From the NCBI GenBank assembly GCA_965153355.1, contig OZ231126.1:30070001-30134000 (forward strand): 64,000 nt of DNA, given 5' to 3'. The first letter of the stretch is position 1. Each line of letters begins with the position of its first letter. The position numbers and the translations under genes are program-made. The DNA is from Flaccisagitta enflata (Eukaryota > Chaetognatha > Sagittoidea > Aphragmophora). Below are positions 1 through 19,367 of this stretch, one piece after another. A model generated the notes under the pieces. The model ran no database searches. It was not told the DNA's origin and saw only the letters and a list, made by a program, of their open reading frames with translations.

Positions 1-300
1 GAATTTTTTTTTATTTGGTATACAAGTAAAGGGTACTAGATGAACAACCCCTGCAAAATTCAAATTATTTCTGAGGTCTGGTGTATGAGATATTAGCTTA
101 TTTATGTAGTAATATGTTACTAGGACTTAACCAATTTACATAGGTAGAGGGTAGTAAAACTATGTGATTTTTTTTTATTTGGTATACATGTAAAGGGTAT
201 TAGATGAACAACTCCTGCAAAATTCGAATTAATTCTGAGGTCTGGTGTATGAGATATTAGCTTATTTATGTATGTAGATATGTTACTAGTACTCCGGCGA
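1..300 (+). repeat. Two direct copies of a ~170-bp A/T-rich interspersed repeat
   Basis: The block from about 10 to 165 (TTTGGTATACAAGTAAAGGG ... CATAGGTAGAGGGTAGTAAA) is repeated from about 175 to 300. Related pieces occur at 11800-12560, 13550-13670 and 14640-14920, so it is a dispersed family that also forms the tail of the tandem units at 11.6-13.1 kb. No coding capacity is seen. The block lies in the ISWI intron before the first visible exon. Confidence 0.7.
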
Positions 301-396
301 TTTATATAGAGGATTGGAGTTGATGAATATTTTACTTGCTCATTCATTACATTCTGTTTTTTATTTAGGTTTGTCATCATTGATTTCAAGATTCAT

Positions 397-969
397 CTTC
401 AACTACTGTCATCATCCTCAACTACTGTCATCATCCTCAACTACTGTCATCATCCTCAACTACTGTCATCATCCTCAACTACTGTCATCATCCTCAACTA
501 CTGTCATCATCCTCAACTACTGTCATCATCCTCAACTACTGTCATCATCCTCAACTACTGTCATCATCCTCAACTACTTTCATCATCTTCAACTACTGTC
601 ATCATCTTTTACTACTGTCATCATCTTCAATAACTGTCATCATCTTCAATTACTGTCATCATCTTCAACTACTGTAATCATCTTCAACTACTGTCATCAT
701 CTTCAACTACTGTCATCATCTTCAACTACTGTCATCATCTTCAACTACTGTCATCATCTTCAACTACTGTCATCATCTTCAACTACTGTCATCATCTTCA
801 ACTACTGTCATCATCTTCAACTACTGTCTTCATCTTCAACTACTGTCTTCATCTTCAACTACTGTCATCATCTTCAACTACTGTCATCATCTTCAACTAC
901 TGTCATCATCTTCAACTACTGTCATCATCTTCAACTACTGTCATCATCTTCAACTACTGTCATCATCTT
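397..969 (+). repeat. 19-bp minisatellite, unit TCATCATCYTCAACTACTG
   Basis: About 30 head-to-tail copies of a 19-bp unit, the first third with CCTC and the rest with CTTC. Because 19 is not a multiple of three, the array is open in all frames and gives a false reading frame of Ser/Thr/His/Leu repeats at 314-1015. The same unit forms a second array at 13936-14107, and both arrays are followed by T-rich DNA and the same pair of hairpins. Confidence 0.9.
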
Positions 970-1160
970 CAAATTTGAAAATTTTTTTGAAAATTTTTTT
1001 GAAAAATTTTTTTGAAAAATTTTTTTGAAAATTTTTTTTGAAATTTGTTTTTGAAATTTTTTTTTGAAATTTTTTTTTTGATTTTTTTTTTAAATTAAAA
1101 AAAAACTTTATGAAGTTTTTTTTTCAGATTTTTTTTTCGTTTTTTTTTAGAAATTGATTT
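970..1160. repeat. Degenerate (GAAAATTTTTTT)n low-complexity DNA
   Basis: Runs of T broken by GAAA/GAAAA. The same sequence type recurs at 13140-13320, 14105-14430 and 15360-15640. No gene is seen in it. Confidence 0.85.
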
Positions 1161-1171
1161 TTTGTCTTGTA

Positions 1172-1240
1172 TCTTCTCGAGTCGCGTTTACGCGATGAGA
1201 AAGCTTCAAAAATTGCAGTCCCCAATCGGGGACTGCAATT
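1172..1240 (+). repeat. Paired hairpins after the minisatellite (copy 1)
   Basis: A small stem TCGCG-TTTA-CGCGA (1182-1195) is followed by a perfect 13-bp stem AATTGCAGTCCCC / GGGGACTGCAATT (1211-1240) with loop AATC. The homologous block at 14571-14630 keeps both stems although stem bases differ. No RNA gene is recognised. Confidence 0.8.
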
Positions 1241-1241
1241 G

Positions 1242-1520
1242 AGCTCTGCTTGGTGGCAAATGAAAGCTTTTTTGAAGCTCTTTACAACGGTCACCAATTT
1301 TCCTATGTTTCAATAATTTCTATGTATAGAAAATATCCAAAAGAAGCTGCTAGAATTTCAGAAACGGAAATCAATAATTTTTACCATAAAAATCAAAATG
1401 AATCATTTTACTCTTTCTGCTGTAAAATCTAAACGAATTGAGCTACAAAAGTCTGCTTGGTGGCATTAGATCGCATTTTTGCAGAGCTTTCTAATGGTCA
1501 CCAATTTTTTTATGTTTTTT
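1242..1520 (+). repeat. Imperfect direct repeat in ISWI intron (1242-1313 and 1451-1520)
   Basis: Both copies start with a TCTGCTTGGTGGCA-like sequence and end with GGTCACCAATTTT...TATGTTT, separated by about 140 bp of A/T-rich sequence. No coding signal is evident. Between 1521 and the first ISWI exon nothing else was recognised. Confidence 0.6.
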
Positions 1521-1635
1521 TGAATAATCTGGCCACAATGTAAGAAAACGTGGCGGACTCTTAATTTGACCAAGATAGTACATATCTTAATTACTCTGAA
1601 TACCGATGTAATCCGCGCAATTCGTTTCTTCGTGA

Positions 1636-9066
<7,431 letters not shown>

Positions 9067-9095
9067 ACTGCGGTCTGCGAATGATCCGGGACTTA

Positions 9096-9101
9096 AATAA
9101 A
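9096..9101 (+). terminator. candidate poly(A) signal of ISWI
   Basis: AATAAA lies 30 bases after the ISWI stop codon. It would give a very short 3' UTR, and no other AATAAA was noted in the next few hundred bases. Position and hexamer are seen; use is inferred. Confidence 0.45.
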
Positions 9102-10255
9102 TTGATTTTTCGCGATTCATGGGGCGAGAGCTTCGTCTTCGAAATCTGTGTAAGATGAAGAAATATTACACCACGAGAAGATGCTGCCATTACCTGATTT
9201 ACTGTCCTCATATTGCCCAACCCTCACTCGTATGTCTCTTATGTGTCTCTATTTGTATCTTTCTTCATCCAAGACTTTCTCCTCTCAAACGTTGTTCACG
9301 CTAATTTTCATCATTTTTGACGACCCTTAAGCTTCACTCACTAGATGTTTCGTTAGATCGCTGTTAGCACATCATGTTACCTTAGATATGGTAGGATTAA
9401 AAAAAGAAAACCTTGTTTTGACATCCTAGTGAACGTGAAGCGTTAACTCTGTTTTTCTTGCAGCAAACATGATTTCTTTTGTCGCATTTTACATCACGAA
9501 ATCTGTCTTTTAATATTCCTTATACATTTGTAAAATGCAACTTGAGTTTTTACGCATTCCAATCTCATATCATTAATTTTATTTCTCGCCGCAGTTTCCA
9601 TGTATTACAAAAAGAAAACAAAATCCTTTCGTGGCTCGCTTCATTCTGTTGAATGTATTGACTTAGTTTGGAAACAATAATTCAAACTGGGAAATTTCCC
9701 AGTTCATGCTAGGTTCATGCTAGCGGCGTGGTGTGACTGGTGTCAGTGCACCAGTGGGTTTGAGAAAGCCGCAGGCCTGCCTAAGATCATTGACCAAGAT
9801 GTGAAAATGTAATTTTTGCATGAATTGACTGAGCTTGCCAGCAAGAATGGCAGTGTAGCAGCATGTAATCGAGGTAGCTTATTTGAACCGTCAGATATGA
9901 GAGTAAGAAGGAAAACTAATAGGGACTGAATAGAGGTTAAAACTCTCAGGCGGCGATGTTGCCTCGCAGGCGGCGATATTGCCTTTGTAGGTAATCGATT
10001 ATCATTGCCAATAGAATATATTTGCATGCCCACTCCATAGTGTACTCCCTCGCCGTCTGCTTTATCCGGTATCCACTACTTTTTTCAGGGTGTCTAAAAA
10101 CGCTGAAATTGATTTTCAACCCATAGTTGTTTTTCCTTTCCAAAAATGCTTTCAAAAGAGCCATTGCGCGACTTTCAAATTAATCGGGAATCATCGTTAG
10201 GGTGACTTTTAAGTTACTATAGAAATGTATGACCGACAAAATTTGTATTATGGAG
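9102..10255. other. Intergenic, no gene recognised
   Basis: Downstream flank of ISWI. No spliced or open frame with recognisable protein was found on either strand. The only internal structure seen is a short tandem GGCGGCGATRTTGCCT at about 9952-9983. Confidence 0.6.
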
Positions 10256-10681
10256 ATACACGCTTTTCTTTTTATAAGAACACTGTTTATAAGAACATCA
10301 GCCTCAGATTTGGCCAAAAAATAAGAACATCTTAAGAACATGCTGAGCCTCAGATTTGAAGATAAGAATATAAGTTTTCAAAAAAGTAGTAAAATTAGAT
10401 AAAAAACCCTGAATGATGGATATTTTGATAATGCTTCCTAAAATGATAATTCATTATTTATTAAATATCAATCTTATATTTCTTTTTATTTAATGAAAAA
10501 ATTTTTTTTTCTACAATTGCTTAAAAAACAAACTTCTATATTAATATAGATATATAATTAAAGAGATCATCTAATTTAAAAATAAGAACATGTTAAGAAC
10601 GCTTGAGCCTCAGAGGCTGAAAATAAGAACGCTGAGGCTGACTTTAAAAGTCCATGTTCTTATAAAATGAAAAGCGTGTAT
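10256..10681. mobile_element. MITE-like element, ATACACGCTTTTC ends
   Basis: Inverted ends ATACACGCTTTTC...TTATAAGAAC (left) and the complement at 10653-10681. The body has repeated AAGAACAT and GAGCCTCAGA motifs in both orientations and no coding sequence. The element at 60017-60693 has related ends and the same GAGCCTCA motifs. Confidence 0.65.
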
Positions 10682-10779
10682 TGACTGTAATGATAATCAA
10701 ATGCAAACTATAACCTCACCCAAACGGTGGTTCCTGATAGATATGAAAGTCGCGCAATGGCTGATTAGAAAGCATTTTT

Positions 10780-10978
10780 AGTCGCGTGTACGTGACTGTA
10801 CACCCCGCTCTGTCCGTCCGTCCATCCGTTGGTCTGTTTGTCCATCACACTTTTACTTTTTTTATCAATTTTATTTATTTAAGTCATTTAAAGTTATTTA
10901 AGAGTATACTGAGTCATTTTAACTTGTTTTGAATCAATCTGTAAGTCTCGCACGCGACTTATAGGTGTAAGCCTTGTT
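10780..10978 (+). mobile_element. Hairpin-GTCY element, AGTCGCG subtype
   Basis: Stem AGTCGCG (10780-10786) / CGTGACT (10791-10797, one wobble), then CACCCCGCTCTGTCCGTCC, a TAAGTCATTT-type 10-bp array, a third stem copy CGCGACT (10953-10959) and the terminal CCTTGTT. Confidence 0.75.
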
Positions 10979-11624
10979 GCAAAGGAAAAATACTTATGCG
11001 GGGTGATGTTCAATTTTGGTTTTTTGGGGCAACCTGGCAAACTTAGTATCCATATCCACTTGCGCAATTCCTTCTATGGAATGAAACAAAAGCGCAAGGG
11101 CGTGGATCGAGCTTGTTGCATGTTTGGTCTATATGAGTCATTCATTACAAGATCTCTAAGAGGGGCAGTATCGGCGTTTTGCAAGCAATCCTTTTCCTCC
11201 GTAATTGTTCGAAACCCTCCTCGCGTATGATCTGATAGATATGAGACGCATCAATAACTTCATGTACATATATCTCTAGTACATATATCTCTAGTGGAGG
11301 TTCTCCACTTATGAAATAGCAAGTCACTAATCGGGGAAAAAGTCACACTTGATTATAGATTATAGATTGAATAGCAAGAACAAACAAGCAGTCAACCAGA
11401 CAGCATAAGATGCACTCACAAAAAACCTACATTGAAAAAAAATTCCCATTCACGACTTTTTTTTCAGTCGGCGATCAGTCGCCTTTATCGGTACTATCTA
11501 GGAAATAAATATACGGACAGCTGGAGTAAAGTTAGCCTTTTTACTCACTGAATGAAATATTTGATTAAACAAATCAATTTTTAGCCATTTTATAGTATAT
11601 CGATCTATTATGTGCTTCTGTTTG

Positions 11625-13130
11625 GATTTTTTTGTCCCCGACGAACAGTTTTCGTCGGTGGACTATGAGATAGCCTGTTTGTGCTAGTCTGTCTGTCTGT
11701 CTGTCTAGAACCTTCTCATATCTTTTGATCCAGACTTCAGAAGTTCATGAAACTTTACCAGTGTTATTATTATGTCAATGGAAGCTTGTGTACCAATTTT
11801 CAAAAAAATTCATTAACTTTTACTACCCTTTGCCTATTATTTTTGTAGTAATATTTAGCTGGGACTTAGGTGGTTTACATAGGTAGAGGGTAGTAAAGGT
11901 TTATGAATTTTTTTTTAATTTAGTATACAAGCAGAGGGTAGTAAATAAATTACCCCTGCAAAATTCGAATTAAATCTGAAGTCTGGTTTATGAGATATTA
12001 GCTTATTAATGTAGTAGTATGTTGCTAGGACTTAGGCAATTTACATAGGCAAAGGGTAGTAAAGGTATGTGAATTTTTTGTCCCCGACGAACGGTTTTCG
12101 TCGGTGACTATGAAGTAGCAGTGATGTGTAGTCTGTCTGTCTGTCTGTTTGTCTGTCTGTTTAAAACCCTTCATATTTTTGGAACCAGACTTCAGAATTT
12201 TATGAAACTTTGCTGGTGTTGTTTATAGGTCAATAGGAGGTTGTGCACCAATTTTCAAAAAAATTCATTAAAGTTTACTACCCTTTGCCTATTATTTTTG
12301 TAGTAATATTTAGCTGGGACTTAAGCATTTTACATAGGTAGAGGGTAGCAAAGGTTTATGAATTTTAGTAGTAAAGGTATGTGAATTTTTTTCTAATTTG
12401 GTACGCAAGTAGAGGGTAGTAAATAAATAACCCCTGCAAAATTCGAATTAAATCTGAAGTCTGGTTTATGAGATATTAGCTTATTTATGTAGTAATATGT
12501 TACTATGACTTAGGCAGTTCACATAGGCAAAAGGTAGCAAAGTTATGTGAATTCTTTTTGTCCTCGACGATCAGTTTACGTCGAGGACTATAACATAGCA
12601 CTGATCGTGTAGTAAGCCGTCTGTTTGTTGTGTCAACCCTTAAAATCTTGAGAACCACAACTCAGATGTTGATGAAACTTGGTCAGTGTTATTTTGAGGG
12701 CATTACTAACCTGTGTACCAACTTTCAACAACATTCATAAATATTTAATACCCTTTGCCTATTATATTTGTAGTAATATTAATTCCTGGACTTATGAAAT
12801 TTACATAGGGGAAGGGTAGTAAAGGTTCACCAATGTTGTTTAAACTTGTTTTGGAAGTTCATTGTAGTGATTAAAGCTCCCCTGCAAGATTTCGGATAAT
12901 TCTGAGTATTGGTTTAGAAGATATTAGGGTATTTTGCCAGTAATATTAATTCCTAGACTTGTGCAATTTACATAGGGGAAGGGTAGTAAAGAGTCACCAA
13001 TGTTGTTCAAACTTGTTGTGAAGGTTCATTGCATCAATTAAATATCCCCTGCAAGATTTCAGTAAATTCTGAGTATTGGTTAAGAAAATATAAGGGTATT
13101 TATGTATCTAGTAACATTATTTCCTGGACT
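11625..13130 (+). repeat. Three tandem 450-550-bp units, each headed by a hairpin and a GTCTGTCTG tract
   Basis: Units begin near 11633, 12079 and 12559 with GTCCCCGACGAA (third: GTCCTCGACG) pairing with TTCGTCGGTG (third: CGTCGAGGAC). Each is followed by ACTATGA...GTCTGTCTGTCTG and about 350 bp ending in CATAGGNAAAGGGTAGTAAA. The layout of hairpin, TATA/TATGA and GTCY array parallels the dispersed hairpin-GTCY elements. No coding sequence. Confidence 0.7.
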
Positions 13131-13139
13131 ATAGAATTT

Positions 13140-13320
13140 TTTTTTCGAAAAAAAAATTTTTTTTTTTTTTGAAGATTTTTTTTTTTGTTTGAAAAAAAAT
13201 TTTGTTTTTAATTTTTTTTTTTTTGAAAAAAAAAATTTTTTTTTTAATTTTTTTTTTTTTTTTTTTTTTTTTGAAAAAATTTTTTTTTTTTTCAAAAAAA
13301 TTTTTTTTTTTATTTAAAGG
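13140..13320. repeat. Poly(A/T) low-complexity DNA
   Basis: T runs broken by GAAA, with A-rich stretches on the complement. Apparent Lys-rich frames here are artefacts. Confidence 0.85.
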
Positions 13321-13329
13321 TATGCAATA

Positions 13330-13505
13330 AGTAGCCGGGTCAGACTGAGTAGCCGGGTCAGACTGAGTAGCCGGGTCAGACTGAGTAGCCAGGTCAGACT
13401 GAGTGGCCGGGTCAGACTGAGTGGCCGGGTCAGACTGAGTAGCCGGGTCAGACTGAGTAGCCGGGTCAGACTGAGTAGCCGGGTCAGACTGAGTAGCCGG
13501 GTTGG
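13330..13505. repeat. 18-bp minisatellite, unit GTAGCCGGGTCAGACTGA
   Basis: About ten near-perfect copies; a few units have GTGG or CCAGG variants. The unit length divisible by three gives an open minus-strand frame of Asp-Pro-Ala-Thr-Gln-Ser repeats, which I do not treat as a gene. Confidence 0.9.
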
Positions 13506-13694
13506 ACACCAAATAGACTACAGTCGAGGACTGTTGTTTTTAAGCTTTTTTAATTTGGTATACAAGTAAAGGATATTAATTGAAGTGCCCCTGCAAAATT
13601 CGAATTAAATCTGAAGTCTGGTTTATAAGATATTAGCTTATTAATGTAGTAATATGTTACCAGGACTTGGAGGATTGGAGTTGGAATTCTTTTA

Positions 13695-13871
13695 CAGTTA
13701 AACCCCGCAATAACGGATGTCAAGGGACCATTAGATTTTATTCACTATTGGCGGATTTCCCTTATAGCCAACATAGAAATTAAAAGAAACTGATATGAAA
13801 GGACCAAGTTCTTAGATTCATTATAAGCGGATTTCCGTTACTCTTGGATCCGTTATAGCGGGGTTTAACTG
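13695..13871. mobile_element. 177-bp pogo-like MITE
   Basis: Ends CAGTTAAACCCCGCAATAACG and the complement (CCGTTATAGCGGGGTTTAACTG) lie between TA dinucleotides. This end type and TA duplication are known from pogo/Tigger-type mariner elements. No transposase is present. Confidence 0.8.
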
Positions 13872-13935
13872 TACTTGCTCATTTATTACATTCTGATTTT
13901 TCTTTTGGTTTGCCATCATGGATTTCAAGATTCGT

Positions 13936-14107
13936 CTTCAACTACTGCCATCATCTTCAACTACTGTCATCATCTTCAACTACTGTCATCATCTTCAACT
14001 ACTGTCATCATCTTCAACTACTGTCATCATCTTCAACTACTGTCATCATCTTCAACTACTGTCTTCATCTTCAACTACTGTCTTCATCTACTGTCATCAT
14101 CAACTAG
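13936..14107 (+). repeat. Second array of the 19-bp minisatellite
   Basis: About nine copies of TCATCATCTTCAACTACTG, the unit found at 397-969, followed by the same T-rich/GAAA sequence (to 14430) and hairpin pair. The whole module, not just the array, is therefore dispersed. Confidence 0.9.
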
Positions 14108-14570
14108 TAAATTTTTTTGAAAATTCTATTGAAGTTTTTTTTTGAAAATTTGTTTGAAAATTTTTTTAAAAAATTTTTGAAAATTTTTTTGAAAATTTTG
14201 AAAATTTTTGAAAATTTTTTAAAAATTTTTTTTTGAAATTTTTGAAATTTTTTTGAAATTTTTTTGAAATTTTTTGAAAATTTTTGAAAATTTTTTGAAA
14301 AATTTTTAAAATTTTTGAAATTTTTTGAAATTTTTGAAATTTTTTTGGAAAATTTTTTTGAAAATTTTTGAAAATTTTTTTGAAATTTTATTTTTATTTT
14401 TGAAAATATTTTTAGAATATTTTTTTTCATAGATTTTTGTTGTTATTATCATTCATTGTTGTCATCAACATCATCCACTATTGTTATCATTATCAAGTTT
14501 TGTCATCATTAAAACATTATTGAATATCTTTTTTTTCTCTTGAAATTGCTCTTGTCGTGTATCTCATCGA

Positions 14571-14630
14571 GTTGCGTTTACGCAACGAGAAAGCTTCAAA
14601 AATTACAGTCCCCAGTCGGGGACTGTAATT
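14571..14630 (+). repeat. Paired hairpins after the minisatellite (copy 2)
   Basis: GTTGCG-TTTA-CGCAAC (14571-14586) and AATTACAGTCCCC / GGGGACTGTAATT (14601-14630, loop AGTC). Compared with copy 1 (1172-1240), paired bases changed together: C/G to T/A in stem 1 and G/C to A/T in stem 2. Confidence 0.8.
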
Positions 14631-14929
14631 TTGAAGCTTTTTTCTAATTTGGTACACAAGTAAAAGATATTAATTGAACTGCCCCTGCAAAATTCAAATT
14701 AAATCTGAAGTCTGGTTTATAAGATATTAGCTTATTAATGTAGTAATATGTTACTAGGACTTAAGCAGTTTTCATAGGCAAAGGGTAGTAAAAGTTTATG
14801 AATTTTTTTAAAACTTAGTAAACAGGTAAATAATGTCAATTAAACAGCTCCTGCAAAATTCGATTTAAATCTGAAGTCTGGTTTATGAGATATAAACTTA
14901 TTTATGTAGTAATATATTACTGTTGTGGG

Positions 14930-14945
14930 AGCACACACACACACA

Positions 14946-14988
<43 letters not shown>

Positions 14989-15003
14989 GCACGCACGCAC
15001 GCA

Positions 15004-15043
<40 letters not shown>

Positions 15044-15052
15044 CACACTGTG
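14930..15052. repeat. (CA)n/(CGCA)n microsatellite
   Basis: CA dinucleotides with a central GCAC block. It is intergenic; its Thr-His and Val-Cys frames are artefacts. Confidence 0.95.
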
Positions 15053-15164
15053 TGTGTTTTTTCTTCCCGTGGACTGTTTTAAAAACAGATATTGCTAATA
15101 TTGCATAAAATAACTCATGCCATTCCTCTAAAAAAAGGTTTGCCGTCAAGGACTCCAAGGACCA

Positions 15165-15355
15165 AGGTTTGCCTTCTTGGACTTCAGTGTTTAATGTTCA
15201 AGGTGTGCCGTCATGGACTTTAAGGTATGCCGTCATGGACTTTAAGGTGTGTCGTCATGGACGTTAAGGTATGCCGTCATGGACTTTAAGGTAAGCCGTC
15301 ATGGACATTAAGGTATGCCGTCATGGACTGTAAGGTATGCATGCCATCATGGACA
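15165..15355. repeat. 22-bp minisatellite, unit TGCCGTCATGGACTTTAAGGTA
   Basis: About eight imperfect units with GTGTGCC, ACGTTAAGG and ACATTAAGG variants, followed by T-rich low-complexity DNA to 15640. From 15641 to 16086 nothing further is recognised. Confidence 0.85.
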
Positions 15356-16086
15356 TCAATTATTTTTTCAAAAAAAAATATTTTCAAAAAAAAAATTTTT
15401 TTTATTTTTGATTTTTTTTTTTGAAATATTTCTTTTTTTGAAAAATTTTTTTTTTTTGAAATTTTTTTTGTTTTTTTTTTCAAATTTTTTTTTTTTTTTT
15501 TTTTGAAATTTTTTTTTGGAAAACTGTTTTTTTTTTTGAAAATTTTTTTTTATGTTAAAAAAATTTTTTTTTGAAAAAATTTTTTTTTTGAAAAAAATTT
15601 TTTTTTGAAAATTTTTTTTTTGAAATTTTTATTTTGAAGCTTTTTATGGGATTGGTCCAAAATTTTTCAACTAAAACTAGCATATCCTTAATTTCTCTTA
15701 AAGTAACAAAAAATCATTAAATCAGTAATGTTTTCTTATGATGATGGATCATTTCAGAGCAATACATTAAAAATCAGCCTTCAAATTTTTCAATTATCAA
15801 TGAATTTGTGAAAAATGTGATCTAATGAGGCCAAGCAGGGTGGTTTTGGTCAATCCATTTGAATTTGAGAGCTCATTCAATGTAGATTGTTCATTCATGA
15901 TTTGAACTGAAATCCTCTAATGTAAAATTACAGATCTTCCTTAAAACGCTGCCATTTGAAAACGGATTGAGCCACTGAGCTGTGCTTGGTCTTGAATGGA
16001 AGATTTTTTGTCATAGTTTGTTGATCTGCTTTCATTTTTTTATCAGATAGGTTTAGGTACTACAATCATGGTTAGGTGTCCGTATA

Positions 16087-16261
16087 CAGTAGGACCCCGC
16101 CTCATCGGTCTCATTGGGACTGAAGATTTTTCACCTTTATTTTAGGATAACCTTTAAAGAGAGGTAAAATCACATTAAAAACTACCATTTAGGATCTAAA
16201 ATGTTGACTTTTATTGATGGGGAACCTTTAAAAGCGGGGCTGTTATTGCGGGGTTCCACTG
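16087..16261. mobile_element. Second pogo-like MITE
   Basis: Ends CAGTAGGACCCCGC and GCGGGGTTCCACTG lie between TA dinucleotides; internal inverted motifs ACCTTTAAAG are also seen. The element ends 136 bp before the start codon of the next gene, so it may lie in or near its promoter. Confidence 0.7.
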
Positions 16262-16397
16262 TATTTATTTCCTAGATAGTATTATAAGCCTCCAAATCAA
16301 ACATAGACACCGAAATTTTATGGTCATTTTTGGCTGATACGCGTCACGTCAAGGAATAGGACAGACAATATTAGAATTTTCTCGCGCAACTGACTCG

Positions 16398-19271
16398 ATG
16401 GCTTCCAATCTAAGTGCCTCTTCCCTCCCAACTACCTCGTCGACTCATTTAACGACTCGGGATCAGATCCTCGTTACAATTTTAGCCGGAGTGCACGATC
16501 CCTTAAGCCCATTGTCAACGCTTCGTGGTATTCCGCATTTGGTGAAACTCATTTACCAGTTGGCCACCAACGAAATCTGGTGGAAGAAGTGCATCCGGTT
16601 TCCAGATGAGGAGACAGATCGACGAGTGTTGCAGCTGAAGCAGGGCAAATCGTGGGTCTTCGATCGCGAGAGACCAAATGAAAAGAAATGCAACGACAAT
16701 GACAAATTCCTGTTTTTCACCGAACTTGACGCGAGAAGCGTCGACGAACAGTGGGATCTTTTTTGGCCGCATTATGAAGACGCAGACGGCTCAGATGAAG
16801 ATGACGCGAATGAAAAAGATCCTGAAAAGGAAAGATTCAGGTAACAAGCGACACGGGGTCATAATATCGTTTCGGGCGGGTGGGCATGCTATCTCCATCT
16901 ATATTCTCCCATACCCATGCTTATTCACACACACACAGATAATCATAACTGCAGGATCAGAAATGCGCGTTTCCCCACTAATCGACTTGATTATCACGGA
17001 CGGACGAACAGACAAAGTCTCTTATACAGACGGAACACTAATTTAGCGTGTGGCGGCGCCAAAGGTTTTAGCCACCCCCCCTACAGCCAACATGACTTCA
17101 TCTATTTCGAAACTGAAACTGGTTTTGAGGATTTTGGGGATTTTGATGCGGCGCCACCGAGGCGATTTTTCAATTTTTATCTAGAACCCCCAAACATACC
17201 CCCTTTAACCCCAAAATGACTACCCCCTATGAGCCAAAAAATCGATGAAATTTTTTTTCTTGATTTTTGATCATTTTTTGGTTGATTAGTGTTATATGAT
17301 GTTTTTGCCCACTATATTTCATATTTTTTTGTTTTGTTGCAAAATTTTTCAGTAAAAAAGATATTTTTTGAATCTTAAATCTTATATTTTTAAATTTTCA
17401 AAATAAATTTTTTTGATAAAAAATTGCAAAATAACCCAAAAAAATATCATTGATAGTTGATACAGATATCATAAAACGCTATTCAACCAAAAAATGAACA
17501 AAAATCAAGAAAAAAAATTTCATCGATTTTTTGGCTCTTGGTGGGGTGGTCATTTTGGGATAAAGGGGGGTAGATTGGTGGGTTCTAGATAGAAATTCAA
17601 AAATCCCCTCGGTAGCGCCATATCAAATCCCCCAAAGTGCTCAAAACAACTTTCAGTTTGAAAATAAATGAAACCATACTGGCTGTAGGGGGGGTGGCTA
17701 AATTTGTGCTCCGTCTGTAGATGTGTGTCCGCAACTAAATTTGAAATTCAAGATTGGCATAATTTTCTTTTTCTCTTGGCATAATTTTCTTTTTCTCTTG
17801 GCTTCTGCATTCCTTGTTCGCATGCTCAGTTGTTATGTTACAGTACACTCCGAACAAACCCGACTGAAACTGGAGGATACATTTTTATTACCTTAACACC
17901 TCTCACATAATTAAACGAACTGGCAAAATGATCAAAATTGATGGAAATAATGTCTTCACAGGGTTGAAATTTGACACAGAGGGAGCTAAAACATAGTAAT
18001 TTTGCAAACTGGGGCAAAATTTTGTGCCTGGAAAAGTGCGTGGCTCTCAGAATGTGTTATGCCAAAAATCCAATGAAAGATTTTGACTGATTTTGACGGG
18101 GAGATTCTTGATGAAGAGACGACTTAAACCTATGGTTGGGGGATCGGTGATTCACCGCCGAAAAAACAGTGGAGTGAACGCCAATTTTCACCGATTCAGT
18201 GATTTGGATTTTCGGTTTTTCACTGTTCTTTCCTCCTATCCTTAAGCTGCTCTTTTCATCACATTTTTTCGCCGTCATGCAGAGGAAAAGCCTATGCTGG
18301 GACAATATTTTTGATTTTTGCAAAAAAAAAAAAAATCCTGCATAAATCCCTGATTTAGTAGTTGCCACAGTAACATGAAACAGTACCTCATCCCAGTGCA
18401 GTTTCATTCAGCACATCTTTTTTATTGCTTGCTAAGCAACTCTATAGGAGGGTGTGCCCCTTGGATTGTCTGCCTGTCCAGAGCGCAAAAACTTGTGTGA
18501 TGCAAAATTGACTGGTAAAGCAATTTCAAGCATTACTGCCCCTGCCATGCCACAATACAACCCCTGCCCACTCACATACTGCTCCTGCACATCTAAATTA
18601 CTGCCCCTGCCCACCCACAAGTGACAACAGATGAAATCATTATGAAAGCTAAGGCATGAACCATTACCCATTATAAAGAAATATAAGTAGTAAAGTAGGC
18701 TGTAAGGGGGGGCGCATCAATTTTGGTCCCTCAACACTTCTTATAATGGTTCCTTCTGTACTTGAAGGCCGCATATCTAGCCTTGTTTTACTCAGCTAGA
18801 TATTTGCCAACACTATTCAAAGTTTGTAATGCTGCATATATCTTATTCATTTTTACTATTTTTACTGTTTCTATTCGTCTTGCACTTCAATGGGAAAAAA
18901 GAAGAAGAATGTAATGGAAAAAAAAGTTTGAAGTTTAAAGAGGAGGAAGAAAAAGAAAACAAGCCCGACCGGGCAACGATGCGTCCGGGCTGTGTCTCAG
19001 CGTGTATTGATCATGTGACATATGTATGGAGTGACAAATGGACAAACAGACGGATGAGAAGACTCTCAAAACATGTTGGTCGATCATTTGTTTCAGTGTA
19101 GGATCTCATCGTGGCCAAAAACAGCCGAGAAACGCGTTTTTTGCACAGGCGTAACGGACGGACCGACGGACGGACGGACCGAAGGGACCGACGGACGGAC
19201 GGACGGACGGACGGACCGACGGACCGACCCTCTTATAGAGATGCGTTCCTGACGGACGCATCTAAAAAAAT

Positions 19272-19367
<96 letters not shown>

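Noticed and set aside
314-1015. 233-codon plus-strand open frame
   Set aside because: It is the 19-bp minisatellite read in a frame without stops; the unit is open in all phases and no protein family matches.
1173-1240. Hairpins considered as bacterial-type terminators or tRNA pieces
   Set aside because: The context is metazoan, and no cloverleaf, A/B boxes or U-tract termination role is evident.
13080-13512. Lys/Phe-rich and DPATQS-repeat minus-strand frames
   Set aside because: Poly(A/T) DNA and an 18-bp minisatellite whose length is a multiple of three.
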